Source: Lachnospiraceae bacterium
GTDB taxonomy: Bacteria > Bacillota > Clostridia > Lachnospirales > Lachnospiraceae
Assembly (NCBI GenBank): GCA_003979345.1
Contig: RYVZ01000020.1
Span: 1-63,719 of the forward strand
Direction: 5' to 3'
Length of the DNA: 63,719 nt
This document shows, piece by piece, positions 52,836 through 62,381 of the stretch (the stretch's first letter is position 1; each line of letters begins with the position of its first letter). The notes under the pieces are model-generated. The model saw only the letters and a program-made list of their open reading frames with translations, was not told the DNA's origin and made no database searches. A program made the translations under genes and the position numbers.

Positions 52836-53825
52836 ATGGGCGTGATAAAAAAACTGATCAGGCAGCATAAGCCTTTGTTTGGCGTGGCTGTTTTTCTCAC
52901 GGTTGCATCGGTATTTCTGAGTTTGATTTGGAACAGATTTCTGATGGAGCTTTTAGACCGGCTTGCGGACTTCAGCGCCTTTTCGGACCGGAGCGGGGCT
53001 GCCGGTTTTCTGGCAGGGGGGATCGGGATCGTTCTGATACTTGCCTTTGCCGAATTTGCATCGTACTGCATGGCGGCCTTTGTCTGCGAAAGCTTTGCCC
53101 ATGATCTGAGGATGGGATATGTCAGGTATTATGTGCGGAGCGATGTTCGTCTGCTGTCCGGGCTGAGGGCGGGGGAGGAGCAGTCTGCCATGCAAAATGA
53201 GCTTTCGGATATTTCGAATTATTTCCGGGAAAATCTTTTTTCTTTTCTAAAGCAATTCGTCACATTTGCAGTTACGTTCCTGTTCCTGCTTCATCGAAAT
53301 TGGAAATTGACGCTGCTCTCGACCGTTCCCGTTTTTCCGCTCATAGCCTATTGCTTTTTTAGCGGAAAAACGATCAAAGGATATACGGACCGCTGTCAGG
53401 GATACCAAAGGCAGATAAACGGATTGGCAGATATGATTCTTGAATTGTTTCCGGTGATATGGGTATATGACGCTTTCGGGCTGATACGGGACAGCATGGA
53501 GGAGCGCATCAGAAATTGGAGGGATGCGAATATCAGGAAAGAAAAAATTTCCGCCAGACTCATGTCTCTGTCAGGGCTGCTTTCTTTTGTTCCGCTGTTG
53601 CTGCTGCTTGGATTTGGGGGGACGATGACGGCGAGGGGGGAGATCAGCGTAGGGACCTTCTATATTTTTATCAATCTTTCGGGGAATGTTTCGGGATTTT
53701 TGCAGAACATGCCAAATATCTATGCCGGTTTTAGGAAGTTTGAGGCGTCCGTCGACCGTCTGGCGGGCAGACTTGTGTTGGAAAGGCAGGGGGAGGATGT
53801 ATGTGCCGATATGCGATCGAGCTGA
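52836..53825 (+). CDS. ABC exporter membrane subunit, no ATPase domain
   Basis: 329 residues with AGGAGAGGGG before ATG 52836. Six helices with the fold of the ABC exporter membrane domain (KLIRQHKPLFGVAVFLTVASV ... FIKAFV-like central helices, LTLLSTVPVFPLIAYC). The chain stops where an ATPase domain would begin. The ATPase is a separate gene overlapping it by 25 bases. First gene behind the MerR promoter. Confidence 0.85.
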   Translation: MGVIKKLIRQHKPLFGVAVFLTVASVFLSLIWNRFLMELLDRLADFSAFSDRSGAAGFLAGGIGIVLILAFAEFASYCMAAFVCESFAHDLRMGYVRYYVRSDVRLLSGLRAGEEQSAMQNELSDISNYFRENLFSFLKQFVTFAVTFLFLLHRNWKLTLLSTVPVFPLIAYCFFSGKTIKGYTDRCQGYQRQINGLADMILELFPVIWVYDAFGLIRDSMEERIRNWRDANIRKEKISARLMSLSGLLSFVPLLLLLGFGGTMTARGEISVGTFYIFINLSGNVSGFLQNMPNIYAGFRKFEASVDRLAGRLVLERQGEDVCADMRSS

Positions 53826-54448
53826 GTCATATTTCATTTTCATATGAGCAAAATAAAATATTGGAGGATCTGTCTTTGAAAGTCAGACAGGGGGAACATG
53901 TGGGCATATTGGGAGACAGCGGATGCGGCAAGAGCACTCTGCTGAAGCTCCTTGCGGGACTTTATGAAGCGGACGGTGGAACGGTTTTGATAGCCGGAAA
54001 GAAAGAGCCCCGGAGAATCAGGGAACAGGTAGCGTTGGTCATGCAGCAAAACAGCCTTTTTCCACTATCCGTCAGGGACAATATTTCGTGCGGTCATACG
54101 ATTTCCGAGAAGCAATTGTGGGAAGCATGCGAGGGCGCCAGTATTGCCGGGTGGATCGCTTCTCTTCCGGACGGTTTGGACACCTGTGTGGGAGAGCGCG
54201 GAAATCAGGTGTCCGGCGGTCAGGCACAGCGGATACAGATTGCGAGGGCAATCTGCAAGGATGCCCCGGTCATCCTGTTGGACGAACCGGTTTCCGCGCT
54301 GGATCAGGAAACCGGGCAATCGGTCTTACGCGCGCTTCATAAGCTGACAGCCGGTAAAACGGTGGTTCATGTAACGCACCATCCGGAGACACTGGGAGAT
54401 ATGTATACCCTCTACCACATGGAAGGGGGGCGGCTTACACGTGCATGA
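53801..54448 (+). CDS. ABC exporter ATPase subunit
   Basis: 215 residues: Walker A LGDSGCGKSTLL, Q-loop LVMQQNSLFP, signature VSGGQAQRIQIARAIC, Walker B VILLDEPVSALD and H-switch VTHHPE. It overlaps the membrane subunits on both sides (25 and 8 bases), so the three proteins are probably made in fixed ratio. Sequence style is that of exporter ATPase domains (FSYEQNKILEDLSLKVRQGE), not of importers. Confidence 0.9.
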   Translation: MCRYAIELSHISFSYEQNKILEDLSLKVRQGEHVGILGDSGCGKSTLLKLLAGLYEADGGTVLIAGKKEPRRIREQVALVMQQNSLFPLSVRDNISCGHTISEKQLWEACEGASIAGWIASLPDGLDTCVGERGNQVSGGQAQRIQIARAICKDAPVILLDEPVSALDQETGQSVLRALHKLTAGKTVVHVTHHPETLGDMYTLYHMEGGRLTRA

Positions 54449-55406
54449 GTTTTTGAAGCTGATCAGACGTTTGAAGGTCGGGCGCCGATATATGACACTC
54501 CTGCTGCTGAGGTCTCCGTTTGACGTCGTCTGGACCTATATGCAGGCATCGCTGCTTAGATCGGTATTTTCCTGTCTGGAAACAGGGAGTGCGGGCAGGC
54601 TTGCGGCGATATGCGCGGGGTGGGGATTGCTGTGCGCCATGCTCTTTTTATATAATGGAACCGTATGGAGCGTGTATGCGGCCTTTTCTGCTAAGACAGA
54701 GGCCCGTCTTCAAACAGATATGACGAATAAAATTTTGTCTCTGCCCTACCGGACGGTACAGGGCAGATATAGCGGGGAATGGCTGACCATGCGCAATAAC
54801 GATATACAGGCGGTGATCACCATGATGAACGGTCCGTTGAACATTCCTCATTGGGTGACGGCATTGCTCAATACGGTGCTGTCGTCTGCTTTGATGTTAC
54901 GGTGCAGTCCGGTCTTGTTTTTCGTGACATTGGCTTTCATACTGCCATATTTGCTGGTCAGTCATGGCATGGTCTTAAGGAGGCTTCCCCTGTTAAAGGA
55001 GGAGAGCCGCAGCGCCATGACGCATATCACCACGTACATAGAACCTTTGGTCACGGAGGCAGAGGCCATTGCGGTCTATGACGCGGGAGATATGATGCTG
55101 AGAAAATGTGAACAGGAAAGCCGCAGGCTGCTGAGAACCAACATGAAAATGCATCTGCGCCGCGGGCTGGGAGATGCTGTTTCACGCCTGTTCGGGATCG
55201 GCGGCTATCTTGCCGTTTTGTTTACGGGGTTTACGATGATATCCGGCGGGACGATGACGTTTTCTGAGCTGGTGTATTGTCTGCAGATGAGGGGAGCTGT
55301 TTTGTCGGGGCCGCTCATGCTCATTACCTGCATGTCCAACATCAAAGTTCATGCGGTCTGTGCAAAAAAGGTAAACGAGGCGCTTGAAGAATCGTTTGAA
55401 GCATAA
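54441..55406 (+). CDS. Second ABC exporter membrane subunit, no ATPase domain
   Basis: 321 residues from GTG 54441, overlapping the ATPase gene. Six-helix exporter membrane domain (LPYRTVQGRYSGEWLTMRNNDI is the usual coupling region after helix 2). It differs from the first membrane subunit in sequence. The set of two separate membrane subunits and one ATPase suggests a heterodimeric membrane part served by an ATPase homodimer, a split version of the usual fused exporter. Confidence 0.83.
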   Translation: MHEFLKLIRRLKVGRRYMTLLLLRSPFDVVWTYMQASLLRSVFSCLETGSAGRLAAICAGWGLLCAMLFLYNGTVWSVYAAFSAKTEARLQTDMTNKILSLPYRTVQGRYSGEWLTMRNNDIQAVITMMNGPLNIPHWVTALLNTVLSSALMLRCSPVLFFVTLAFILPYLLVSHGMVLRRLPLLKEESRSAMTHITTYIEPLVTEAEAIAVYDAGDMMLRKCEQESRRLLRTNMKMHLRRGLGDAVSRLFGIGGYLAVLFTGFTMISGGTMTFSELVYCLQMRGAVLSGPLMLITCMSNIKVHAVCAKKVNEALEESFEA

Positions 55407-55440
55407 GGAATGATCCTGTTTTTGGATGGAGGAGGCAGCT

Positions 55441-55911
55441 ATGAAAGATCAATTAATGCTGATCGGGGAGATCGCGGATTTTTTTGGCGTATCCAGAAAA
55501 GCCATACGTTTATATGAGAAAAAAGGGATCCTGAAACCGGTGAAGGTGGACCCCCAAAACGGATACCGGTATTACAGCGCCGCGCAGGTGCAGCAGCTCA
55601 ATGCGCTTCTGGAGCTTAAGTCTCTGGGCTTTTCCTTAGAAGAAATCAAATCGGTTTTGGACGGCGCGACAACGAAGGCGAAGCTGTCGGATATGCTCGA
55701 AAAAAAGAGGAGGGCATGGCTGGAAACGATGGAGGCTGCCAGATACCGGTCGGAGTGTCTTGAACAGATCCTTCAGAACCTGAGCGGCATTCCGGGGGCG
55801 GAGCATATGAAAGAAATGACGGATGACGAGCGGGCATGGATGCTGGTAAAAATGGTATGTATCGAAGAAGTCAGGGCGCAGAAAGCTTTAAGCGAGGCTC
55901 TGTGGCTGTAG
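55441..55911 (+). CDS. MerR-family regulator of the ABC operon
   Basis: 156 residues from ATG 55441 with GGAGGAGG upstream. N-terminal winged helix (LIGEIADFFGVSRKAIRLYEKKGILKP) with the NGYRYYS wing, dimer helix to about residue 115, and a short C-terminal part. No metal-binding Cys, so it is more like multidrug-sensing (BmrR/Mta) than metal-sensing members. The operon's promoter has the MerR arrangement, so autogenous activation by the exported compound is likely. Confidence 0.88.
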   Translation: MKDQLMLIGEIADFFGVSRKAIRLYEKKGILKPVKVDPQNGYRYYSAAQVQQLNALLELKSLGFSLEEIKSVLDGATTKAKLSDMLEKKRRAWLETMEAARYRSECLEQILQNLSGIPGAEHMKEMTDDERAWMLVKMVCIEEVRAQKALSEALWL

Positions 55912-56016
55912 AGATCCGGCGCTTTGGGTAAATCCGGTCAGAACCCTCATTCCGGGCGCATAACTCGTTCAAACCTCTCATACACTGTAAAAAAGTATTG
56001 CAGGGGGGCTTCTTGC

Positions 56017-56292
56017 TTGAAGGATTATATTGAGGAGCGTGCGATGGAGATTGCGGGCTATATCATTGATACGAATGCGACTGTCAGGCAGGCTGCAAAG
56101 CAGTTCGGCATTTCGAAATCGACGGTACATAAGGACCTAACAGAACGTCTGCCGCAAGTGCATCCGCAGCTTGCATCCGAAGTCAGGAAGGTGCTCGACG
56201 TCAACAAATTAGAGAGGCATATCCGGGGAGGACTGGCTACAAAGGATAAATATCTCAAGGAGAAAAAAGTTACTGCAATTTCGGAAAAATAA
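56017..56292 (+). CDS. spoIIID: Stage III sporulation regulator SpoIIID
   Basis: 91 residues from TTG 56017, eight bases after AGGGGGG; the upstream extension to 55924 is not SpoIIID-like. DYIEERAMEIAGYIIDTNATVRQAAKQFGISKSTVHKDLTERLP contains the helix-turn-helix; RHIRGGLATKDKYL is the C-terminal DNA-contacting region. SpoIIID is the mother-cell regulator that adjusts the sigma-E regulon. In C. difficile it is next to spoIIQ, while here it lies 50 kb away, before trkA. The quoted stretch exceeds none of the family's usual length. Confidence 0.93.
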   Translation: MKDYIEERAMEIAGYIIDTNATVRQAAKQFGISKSTVHKDLTERLPQVHPQLASEVRKVLDVNKLERHIRGGLATKDKYLKEKKVTAISEK

Positions 56293-56342
56293 GAGTATAG
56301 TATAGGGAGGATATTGCGCACGAAAAAGGAGTGAAGATTACG

Positions 56343-57725
56343 ATGCATATTTCAAAAGATACAGATGGACTGCGCATCATTATCGTTGGCTGCGGCAAGG
56401 TCGGCACGACACTGATCGAACAGCTTGGCAGGGAGGGGCATGATATCACTGTCATTGATAAGAGTGCCGTAAAAATACAGGAGATCACAAATCTCTATGA
56501 TGTCATGGGGATCGTCGGAAACGGCGCAAGCTACAGCACACAGATGGAGGCAGGAATTGAGGAGAGCGATCTCATCATTGCCGTGACGGATTCGGATGAA
56601 CTGAATCTGCTCTGCTGTACGGTGGCAAAGCGTGTCGGCGACTGCGCCGCCATCGCGAGAGTCCGCACGCCGGATTATAGTAAAGAAGTAGGCTATCTCA
56701 GAGAAAAACTGGGGCTTGCCATGATCATTAATCCCGAGCTCGAGGCGGCGAAAGAGGCAGCGCGTATTCTTTATCTGCCGACTGCGCTGGAAGTGAATTC
56801 ATTCGCGCACGGACAGGCGGAATTGATCAAATTTAAGATTCCCGACGGAAACGTGCTTGACGGTGTCACGATCGCTTCCCTCGGGAAAAATATTGTGTCC
56901 AAAGCACTGATCTGCGCGGTGGAACGCGACGGCGATGTCTATATACCGTCGGGCAACACAAAGCTCTATCACGGGGACGTCATATCTGTTGTCGCATCAA
57001 GAAAAGACGTGAAATCCTTTCTGCTCGGAATCGGCGTGAAAACAAAGCAGGTCAAAGATACGATGATCATCGGCGGCGGCAAGGCGGCATATTATCTTGC
57101 TCAGCAGCTTGTTCATATGGGAATATCCGTAAAGATCATCGAGCGGAGTCAGGAGCGCTGTGAGGAATTAAGCGTGCTTCTTCCGAAGGCAGTCATTATC
57201 AACGGCGACGGCACGGACGAAGAGCTGCTGCGTGAGGAAGGGATTCATACGGTCCAGTCGTTTGTGCCGCTGACCGGTATCGACGAGGAAAATATCATGC
57301 TGACGCTGCATGCAAGGCAGGTCTCCGACGCGAAGGTCATTACGAAGATCAACCGTATTCAGTTTAAGGACGTGATCAGCAGACTTGATTTAGGAAGCGT
57401 GATCTATCCGAGATATATCACGTCGGAGGCGATCATTGCCTATGTCCGTGCAAAGAAAGACTCGATGAACAGCAATATCGAGACGCTGTACCATATGTTC
57501 GACCATCGCGTGGAAGCGATCGAATTCCGGGTGGAAAAAGCATCGGAAGTGACGGATATTCCGCTCATGGAGCTTTCGCTAAAAAAGAATCTTTTGATCT
57601 CTTTTATCAACCGCAACGGTTCGATCATCATTCCGGGTGGACACGACTGTATCAAGGCGGGCGACACGGTCATGATCGTAACGACACACACCGGTTTTCA
57701 TGGTATCCGGGATATTCTCAAATAG
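56343..57725 (+). CDS. trkA: Trk potassium uptake protein TrkA
   Basis: 460 residues from ATG 56343 (AAAGGAG 12 bases before; GTG 56331 is too close). Cytosolic regulatory subunit of the Trk potassium channel with two tandem RCK units: Rossmann folds IIIVGCGKVGTTLIEQL and MIIGGGKAAYYLAQQL, each followed by a TrkA-C domain. Binds NAD(H)/ATP and gates TrkH. Sixteen bases separate it from trkH. Confidence 0.94.
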   Translation: MHISKDTDGLRIIIVGCGKVGTTLIEQLGREGHDITVIDKSAVKIQEITNLYDVMGIVGNGASYSTQMEAGIEESDLIIAVTDSDELNLLCCTVAKRVGDCAAIARVRTPDYSKEVGYLREKLGLAMIINPELEAAKEAARILYLPTALEVNSFAHGQAELIKFKIPDGNVLDGVTIASLGKNIVSKALICAVERDGDVYIPSGNTKLYHGDVISVVASRKDVKSFLLGIGVKTKQVKDTMIIGGGKAAYYLAQQLVHMGISVKIIERSQERCEELSVLLPKAVIINGDGTDEELLREEGIHTVQSFVPLTGIDEENIMLTLHARQVSDAKVITKINRIQFKDVISRLDLGSVIYPRYITSEAIIAYVRAKKDSMNSNIETLYHMFDHRVEAIEFRVEKASEVTDIPLMELSLKKNLLISFINRNGSIIIPGGHDCIKAGDTVMIVTTHTGFHGIRDILK

Positions 57726-57740
57726 GAGGAGAAGGGTAAC

Positions 57741-59210
57741 ATGAACGGTTCAATCATTCGGTATATTCTTGGAAGTGTTTTGAAAATAGAAGCGGTCCTC
57801 ATGCTGCTGCCATGCGCTGTATCCCTTTTTTACGGGGAAAAAGAAGGGCTTTGCTATTTGGCTGTGGCGGGCGTCAGCCTGCTGGCCGGTCTGCTTGCTA
57901 CAAGAAAAAAGCCGCTGAATGCGGTTTTTTATCTGAAAGAAGGCTGCGTGGCGACGGCGTTAAGCTGGATCGTCATGAGTCTGTGCGGGTGTATCCCGTT
58001 TTGGCTGACGGGCGAGATCCCGAATTTTACGGATGCACTTTTTGAGACGATTTCCGGATTTACGACAACCGGGGCAAGCATTTTGAGCGACGTGGAGGCG
58101 CTGTCTTATACGTCGTTGTTTTGGCGCAGTTTTACACACTGGATCGGCGGTATGGGCGTTCTCGTTTTTCTGCTCGCTGTCGTCCCGATGAGCGGCGGTT
58201 CAAATATGAATCTGATGCGTGCGGAAAGCCCGGGACCTTCGGTCGGAAAACTGGTGCCGAAGGTTCGCTACACGGCGCGTATTTTATATCTGATCTACTT
58301 TGCACTCACAATCGTGGAGATTGTGCTCCTGCTTGTGGGCAGAATGCCGTTGTTTGACGCGGTCACGACGAGTTTCGGCACGGCAGGAACGGGCGGATTC
58401 GGTATCAAAAATGACAGTATCACGGGTTACTCCGCGTATAATCAGTGGATTATCACGATTTTTATGATCTTATTCGGCGTAAATTTTAACGCCTATTATT
58501 TAATACTGTTCGGGCGCTTGAAAAAAGCACTCTGTATGGAGGAAGTGCGATATTATTTTCTGATCATCTTAGCATCGGTCGGGCTTATTTTTGCGAGTCT
58601 CGTGCAGACGACCGGGCATGTATTTGCATCGCTCAGGCATGCGTCCTTCCAGGTGGCGTCGATCATCACGACGACCGGATTTTCGACGGTTGATTTTGAT
58701 ATGTGGTCGCAGACGTGTAAGACCGTGCTTGTGCTTTTGATGTTTGTCGGGGCGTGTGCGGGCAGTACCGGCGGCGGCATTAAGGTGTCCCGCTTCGTGA
58801 TTCTTTTTAAGACTGTGACGAAGGAAATTCATTCTTATATTCATCCGAAAAGCATCCGCAAGATCAAATTTGAGGGAAAACCCGTAGAGCATGAAGTCGT
58901 GCGCGCAACGAATGTGTATTTCATCACGTTCGTGCTCCTGTTTGCACTGTCCATGCTGATCGTGTCTTTTGAGGGCAGGGACATGCTGACGAATTTTACC
59001 GCGGTTGCAGCGACGATCAACAACATCGGTCCCGGACTGGAGCTGGTCGGACCGACGCAGAACTTTGGCTTTTTCTCCCCGCTTACAAAATGGGTGCTGA
59101 TGTTTGATATGCTGGCGGGAAGGCTCGAATTGTTCCCGCTGCTTCTGCTGTTCCATCCGGCAGCGTGGAGGGATATGCTGCCAAGGAGGAAAAAGAAGGG
59201 CGAGGAGTGA
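57741..59210 (+). CDS. trkH: Trk potassium uptake protein TrkH
   Basis: 489 residues; about ten membrane helices with four pore-loop repeats. Selectivity-loop sequences include ISGFTTTGASIL, SFGTAGTGGFG, TTGFSTVDFD and TINNIGPGLELVG. AGGAGGAGAAGG before ATG 57741. It works with TrkA, encoded just upstream, for potassium uptake at the membrane. Confidence 0.94.
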   Translation: MNGSIIRYILGSVLKIEAVLMLLPCAVSLFYGEKEGLCYLAVAGVSLLAGLLATRKKPLNAVFYLKEGCVATALSWIVMSLCGCIPFWLTGEIPNFTDALFETISGFTTTGASILSDVEALSYTSLFWRSFTHWIGGMGVLVFLLAVVPMSGGSNMNLMRAESPGPSVGKLVPKVRYTARILYLIYFALTIVEIVLLLVGRMPLFDAVTTSFGTAGTGGFGIKNDSITGYSAYNQWIITIFMILFGVNFNAYYLILFGRLKKALCMEEVRYYFLIILASVGLIFASLVQTTGHVFASLRHASFQVASIITTTGFSTVDFDMWSQTCKTVLVLLMFVGACAGSTGGGIKVSRFVILFKTVTKEIHSYIHPKSIRKIKFEGKPVEHEVVRATNVYFITFVLLFALSMLIVSFEGRDMLTNFTAVAATINNIGPGLELVGPTQNFGFFSPLTKWVLMFDMLAGRLELFPLLLLFHPAAWRDMLPRRKKKGEE

Positions 59211-59237
59211 GAGCGCCGGAAACAACTAAAATAGGCT

Positions 59238-59267
59238 TTGACAAGTGTTTTGGGGCTAACGTATAAT
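59238..59267 (+). promoter_or_regulatory. Promoter of guaA
   Basis: TTGACA, 18-base spacer, TATAAT, 51 bases before the ATG. No guanine or PRPP riboswitch in the leader. Confidence 0.85.
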
Positions 59268-59317
59268 AGGGCGTAACAGAACATACGACAGTGAGGATGA
59301 AGGGAGAACGGAGAAGC

Positions 59318-60862
59318 ATGGAAAGAGAAACTGTGATCGTGATCGACTTCGGCGGGCAGTACAATCAGCTTGTGGCACGGCGTGTCAGGGAATGTAATGT
59401 GTACTGTGAAATCTATTCTTACAAGACCGACTTGGATAAGATCAGAGCGATGAAGCCGAAGGGAATCATCTTAACGGGCGGACCGGACAGCTGTTATGCC
59501 GAAGGAGCGCCGTCATACAGTAAAGAATTGTTTTCAATAGGAATCCCGGTGCTTGGTTTATGCTACGGGGCGCAGATGATGCAGTTTCTTCTCGGAGGAA
59601 AAGTCGAACGTGCGGCCGTGCGTGAATACGGTAAAACAAAAGTGCATGTCGATACGTCATCCCCTCTGTTTGCAGACGTGTCGGAGGATACGATCTGCTG
59701 GATGAGTCATTCCGATTATATTTCCCAGGCAGCGCCGGGCTTTCAGATTGTGGCAACGACCGCGGACTGCCCCGTGGCGGCGGCGCAGCGTGTGGAAGAC
59801 AAGCTGTATGCGATCCAGTTCCATCCCGAGGTACTTCATACACAGGAAGGCAAAAAGATGCTGCATAACTTTGTGTATGATGTATGTGGCTGTATCGGCG
59901 ACTGGCATATGGATTCGTTCGTCGAGGACACGATTAAACAGATTCGCGAACGCGTCGGAAGCGGCAGGGTGCTCTGCGCGCTGTCCGGCGGCGTGGATTC
60001 TTCGGTAGCGGCAGTACTGCTTTCAAAAGCGGTCGGCGGGCAGCTTACCTGCGTGTTTTTAGATCATGGTCTTTTAAGAAAAAACGAGGGCGATGAGGTA
60101 GAAGCCGTATTCGGTCCCAACGGTAATTATCAGCTCAATTTTATCCGTGTGAATGCGCAGGAGCGTTTCTATGAGAAACTGAAGGGCGTGACGGAACCGG
60201 AACGGAAGCGCAAGATCATCGGCGAGGAATTTATCCGCGTATTTGAGGAAGAAGCAAAGAAGATCGGCGCGGTTGAATTTTTGGTGCAGGGAACGATCTA
60301 TCCCGACGTGGTGGAGAGCGGTCTCGGCGGCGAATCGGCAGTGATCAAGTCGCATCATAATGTCGGCGGTCTGCCGGATCATGTGGATTTTAAGGAGATC
60401 ATTGAACCGCTTCGGAATCTGTTTAAGGATGAGGTACGAAAGGCGGGCCTTGAGCTTGGTATTCCCGAGCATCTGGTGTTCCGTCAGCCGTTCCCGGGAC
60501 CGGGACTCGGCATCCGCATCATCGGAGAGGTAACAGCCGAGAAGGTGCGCATTGTGCAGGATGCGGACGCGATCTACCGCGAGGAGATCGGCAAAGCCGG
60601 ACTAAGCAGAGAGATCGGACAGTATTTTGCCGCGCTGACCAACATGCGTTCGGTTGGCGTCATGGGCGACGAACGCACTTACGATTATGCGGTCGCGCTG
60701 CGCGCAGTTAATACGATCGACTTTATGACAGCGGAATGTGCGCAGGTTCCGTTCGAGGTGCTTCAGACGGTCATGAGCCGCATTATTAACGAGGTGAAGG
60801 GAGTAAACCGGGTAATGTATGATTTGACGAGCAAGCCGCCCGGGACGATTGAGTTCGAATAG
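59318..60862 (+). CDS. guaA: GMP synthase (glutamine-hydrolysing)
   Basis: 514 residues from ATG 59318 (GGAGA upstream; frame opens at 59291). Class I amidotransferase domain with GLCYGAQMM (nucleophile Cys) and FHPEVLHT; ATP-pyrophosphatase P-loop SGGVDSSVAA; C-terminal dimerisation domain with TSKPPGTIEFE. Converts XMP to GMP. The last residues read GTIEFE, where GTIEWE is usual. The 3' end is a known site-specific integration point for genomic islands, and an AT-rich block follows. Confidence 0.96.
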   Translation: MERETVIVIDFGGQYNQLVARRVRECNVYCEIYSYKTDLDKIRAMKPKGIILTGGPDSCYAEGAPSYSKELFSIGIPVLGLCYGAQMMQFLLGGKVERAAVREYGKTKVHVDTSSPLFADVSEDTICWMSHSDYISQAAPGFQIVATTADCPVAAAQRVEDKLYAIQFHPEVLHTQEGKKMLHNFVYDVCGCIGDWHMDSFVEDTIKQIRERVGSGRVLCALSGGVDSSVAAVLLSKAVGGQLTCVFLDHGLLRKNEGDEVEAVFGPNGNYQLNFIRVNAQERFYEKLKGVTEPERKRKIIGEEFIRVFEEEAKKIGAVEFLVQGTIYPDVVESGLGGESAVIKSHHNVGGLPDHVDFKEIIEPLRNLFKDEVRKAGLELGIPEHLVFRQPFPGPGLGIRIIGEVTAEKVRIVQDADAIYREEIGKAGLSREIGQYFAALTNMRSVGVMGDERTYDYAVALRAVNTIDFMTAECAQVPFEVLQTVMSRIINEVKGVNRVMYDLTSKPPGTIEFE

Positions 60863-60871
60863 TAAACAGAG

Positions 60872-60911
60872 AGCCGGGAAGCCGCATAAACAGCGGACCT
60901 TCCGGCTTTTT
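60872..60911 (+). terminator. Terminator after guaA
   Basis: AGCCGGGAAG...CTTCCGGCT with an internal CCGC/GCGG stem, then T5. Confidence 0.75.
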
Positions 60912-60944
60912 AGGTGGGGCGTGATACCTTTTTGATACCTATAT

Positions 60945-62369
60945 TTACTTTATAATTTTTTTGAGATGTTCAACTTGTTGCATGATTTTTGCATCTTCCT
61001 TTAAACGGTATAAAGGCTGTGAAAAGTCTTTAATCATATTAATAAAGTCCAGTAGCTTTGGTGCAGTAACACTATCTTCTGCTTTGGTAAGTAAAGATTT
61101 ATACTGATTTAAGCATAAGGGAAATTGCAATTTGCTTGCAATTTTGTCATGTGTAAATGAAGTTATTGCAAGCATGAACTGAACCTGTGTAAAATTGCCA
61201 ATCAATTCATTGTATATATCCTCTGCTCCCCAACATCTTCCATTTCCATTAGTAAGATATGCATCGATAATAACCATAGTATAGTAAGCGTTAATTTGAG
61301 TAGGAACGCCATTTGAACCAATTAAGCGCTGGACTTGTTTAGCATAAGGCGGTTCCAAATAAAAATTATTCATAGAAGCATTATGAGCATTGTATAGATG
61401 TTCTAATTCGATTTTTAGTTCAGCACTTCGTACTGATTCGGGGAGATATGATTCAGCATCAACAATTTGAAGAAATTCTCTTGCAAGTTTTGCTTCCGCT
61501 TGATCGTTGTTAATTTGGAATTTACTAAATTTTATCCCACAATTCCATTTTATATCTTCATCTACCAAATCCCATAATTCTGGTAATAGAAGTTTTATAT
61601 TTCTTTTAGTATCACTTGTTGTATCAGGTCTACAATAAATTCCAAAGAACCCATTACAAAGAGAATTAGCTTTTTCAGAAGTTAATTCACAAAAGAAGTT
61701 ACTTATTGTTTGAGCTTCGGCTTCGTCCAAAATATTTGCCTTAATATTGCGCAACAGTTTTCCGATTTGAATGGTTAAATTTGATAATGGAAGTGATATA
61801 ACTTCTCGAATACATGTTTCTAACCATTCAATTAGTTGTAGTCCTGTTAATTCATTTTGATTAGGATGAGCAGCACTAGCCCAATTGCGCATAAACTTTA
61901 TATTGTCAAGAAGTCGATAGCCAATATCTGAAATCAAACCAATTTCTTTCGCACCTTGAATAAGTTCACTATCATCAATTTTAACTAAATCTTCTTCGGT
62001 GGAAAGTTTATTTCTTTTATCTGATGTAACAGCTAAATCATAGAAATATTGAATATCATATTGCGAAACCCGAAAACGTAATTGACTTACAGTTTCGTCC
62101 CAAAGATAATTTAATGCAGCATCAAACAAACCAGCGCTTACAGCAGATAAGAACTTAGAAATATAAATTGAATTTGCTAAAGTGTCAGAGGATAATAATT
62201 CTAAAACATCTTCTATATTTTTAAATACTTTACGACGTTCATCTACCTTTACTAAAATATTGTCGGTAGGCAAGCCTAAATATTCAAATACTCCTAACAT
62301 TTTTGTGTCATAAGAAGTCAATTCTGTAGCCAACTCGCGGCTATTTGCAGTTATCAGTTCGTTTTCCAT
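60945..62369 (-). CDS. Large helical protein with candidate HEPN RNase motif
   Basis: 474 residues, AT-rich, mainly alpha-helical, no signal or membrane segment. AAGGAGGA before ATG 62369. Residues 161-168 read RNWASAAH in FMRNWASAAHPN, which fits the RX4-6H active site of HEPN ribonucleases, with the usual Asn after Arg. HEPN domains occur in toxin-antitoxin and phage-defence RNases. The rest (residues 170-474) matches no domain I know. The next gene on the same strand upstream is an XRE regulator. HEPN identity is an inference from the motif. Confidence 0.6.
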   Translation of the reverse strand: MENELITANSRELATELTSYDTKMLGVFEYLGLPTDNILVKVDERRKVFKNIEDVLELLSSDTLANSIYISKFLSAVSAGLFDAALNYLWDETVSQLRFRVSQYDIQYFYDLAVTSDKRNKLSTEEDLVKIDDSELIQGAKEIGLISDIGYRLLDNIKFMRNWASAAHPNQNELTGLQLIEWLETCIREVISLPLSNLTIQIGKLLRNIKANILDEAEAQTISNFFCELTSEKANSLCNGFFGIYCRPDTTSDTKRNIKLLLPELWDLVDEDIKWNCGIKFSKFQINNDQAEAKLAREFLQIVDAESYLPESVRSAELKIELEHLYNAHNASMNNFYLEPPYAKQVQRLIGSNGVPTQINAYYTMVIIDAYLTNGNGRCWGAEDIYNELIGNFTQVQFMLAITSFTHDKIASKLQFPLCLNQYKSLLTKAEDSVTAPKLLDFINMIKDFSQPLYRLKEDAKIMQQVEHLKKIIK

Positions 62370-62381
62370 AAAAATTCCTCC

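Noticed and set aside
59211..59317. Looked for a purine riboswitch before guaA
   Set aside because: The leader after the promoter is only about 45 bases, too short.
60917..60944. Direct repeat TGATACCT...TGATACCT after guaA as an att site
   Set aside because: Only eight bases long and no second copy or integrase within the window.
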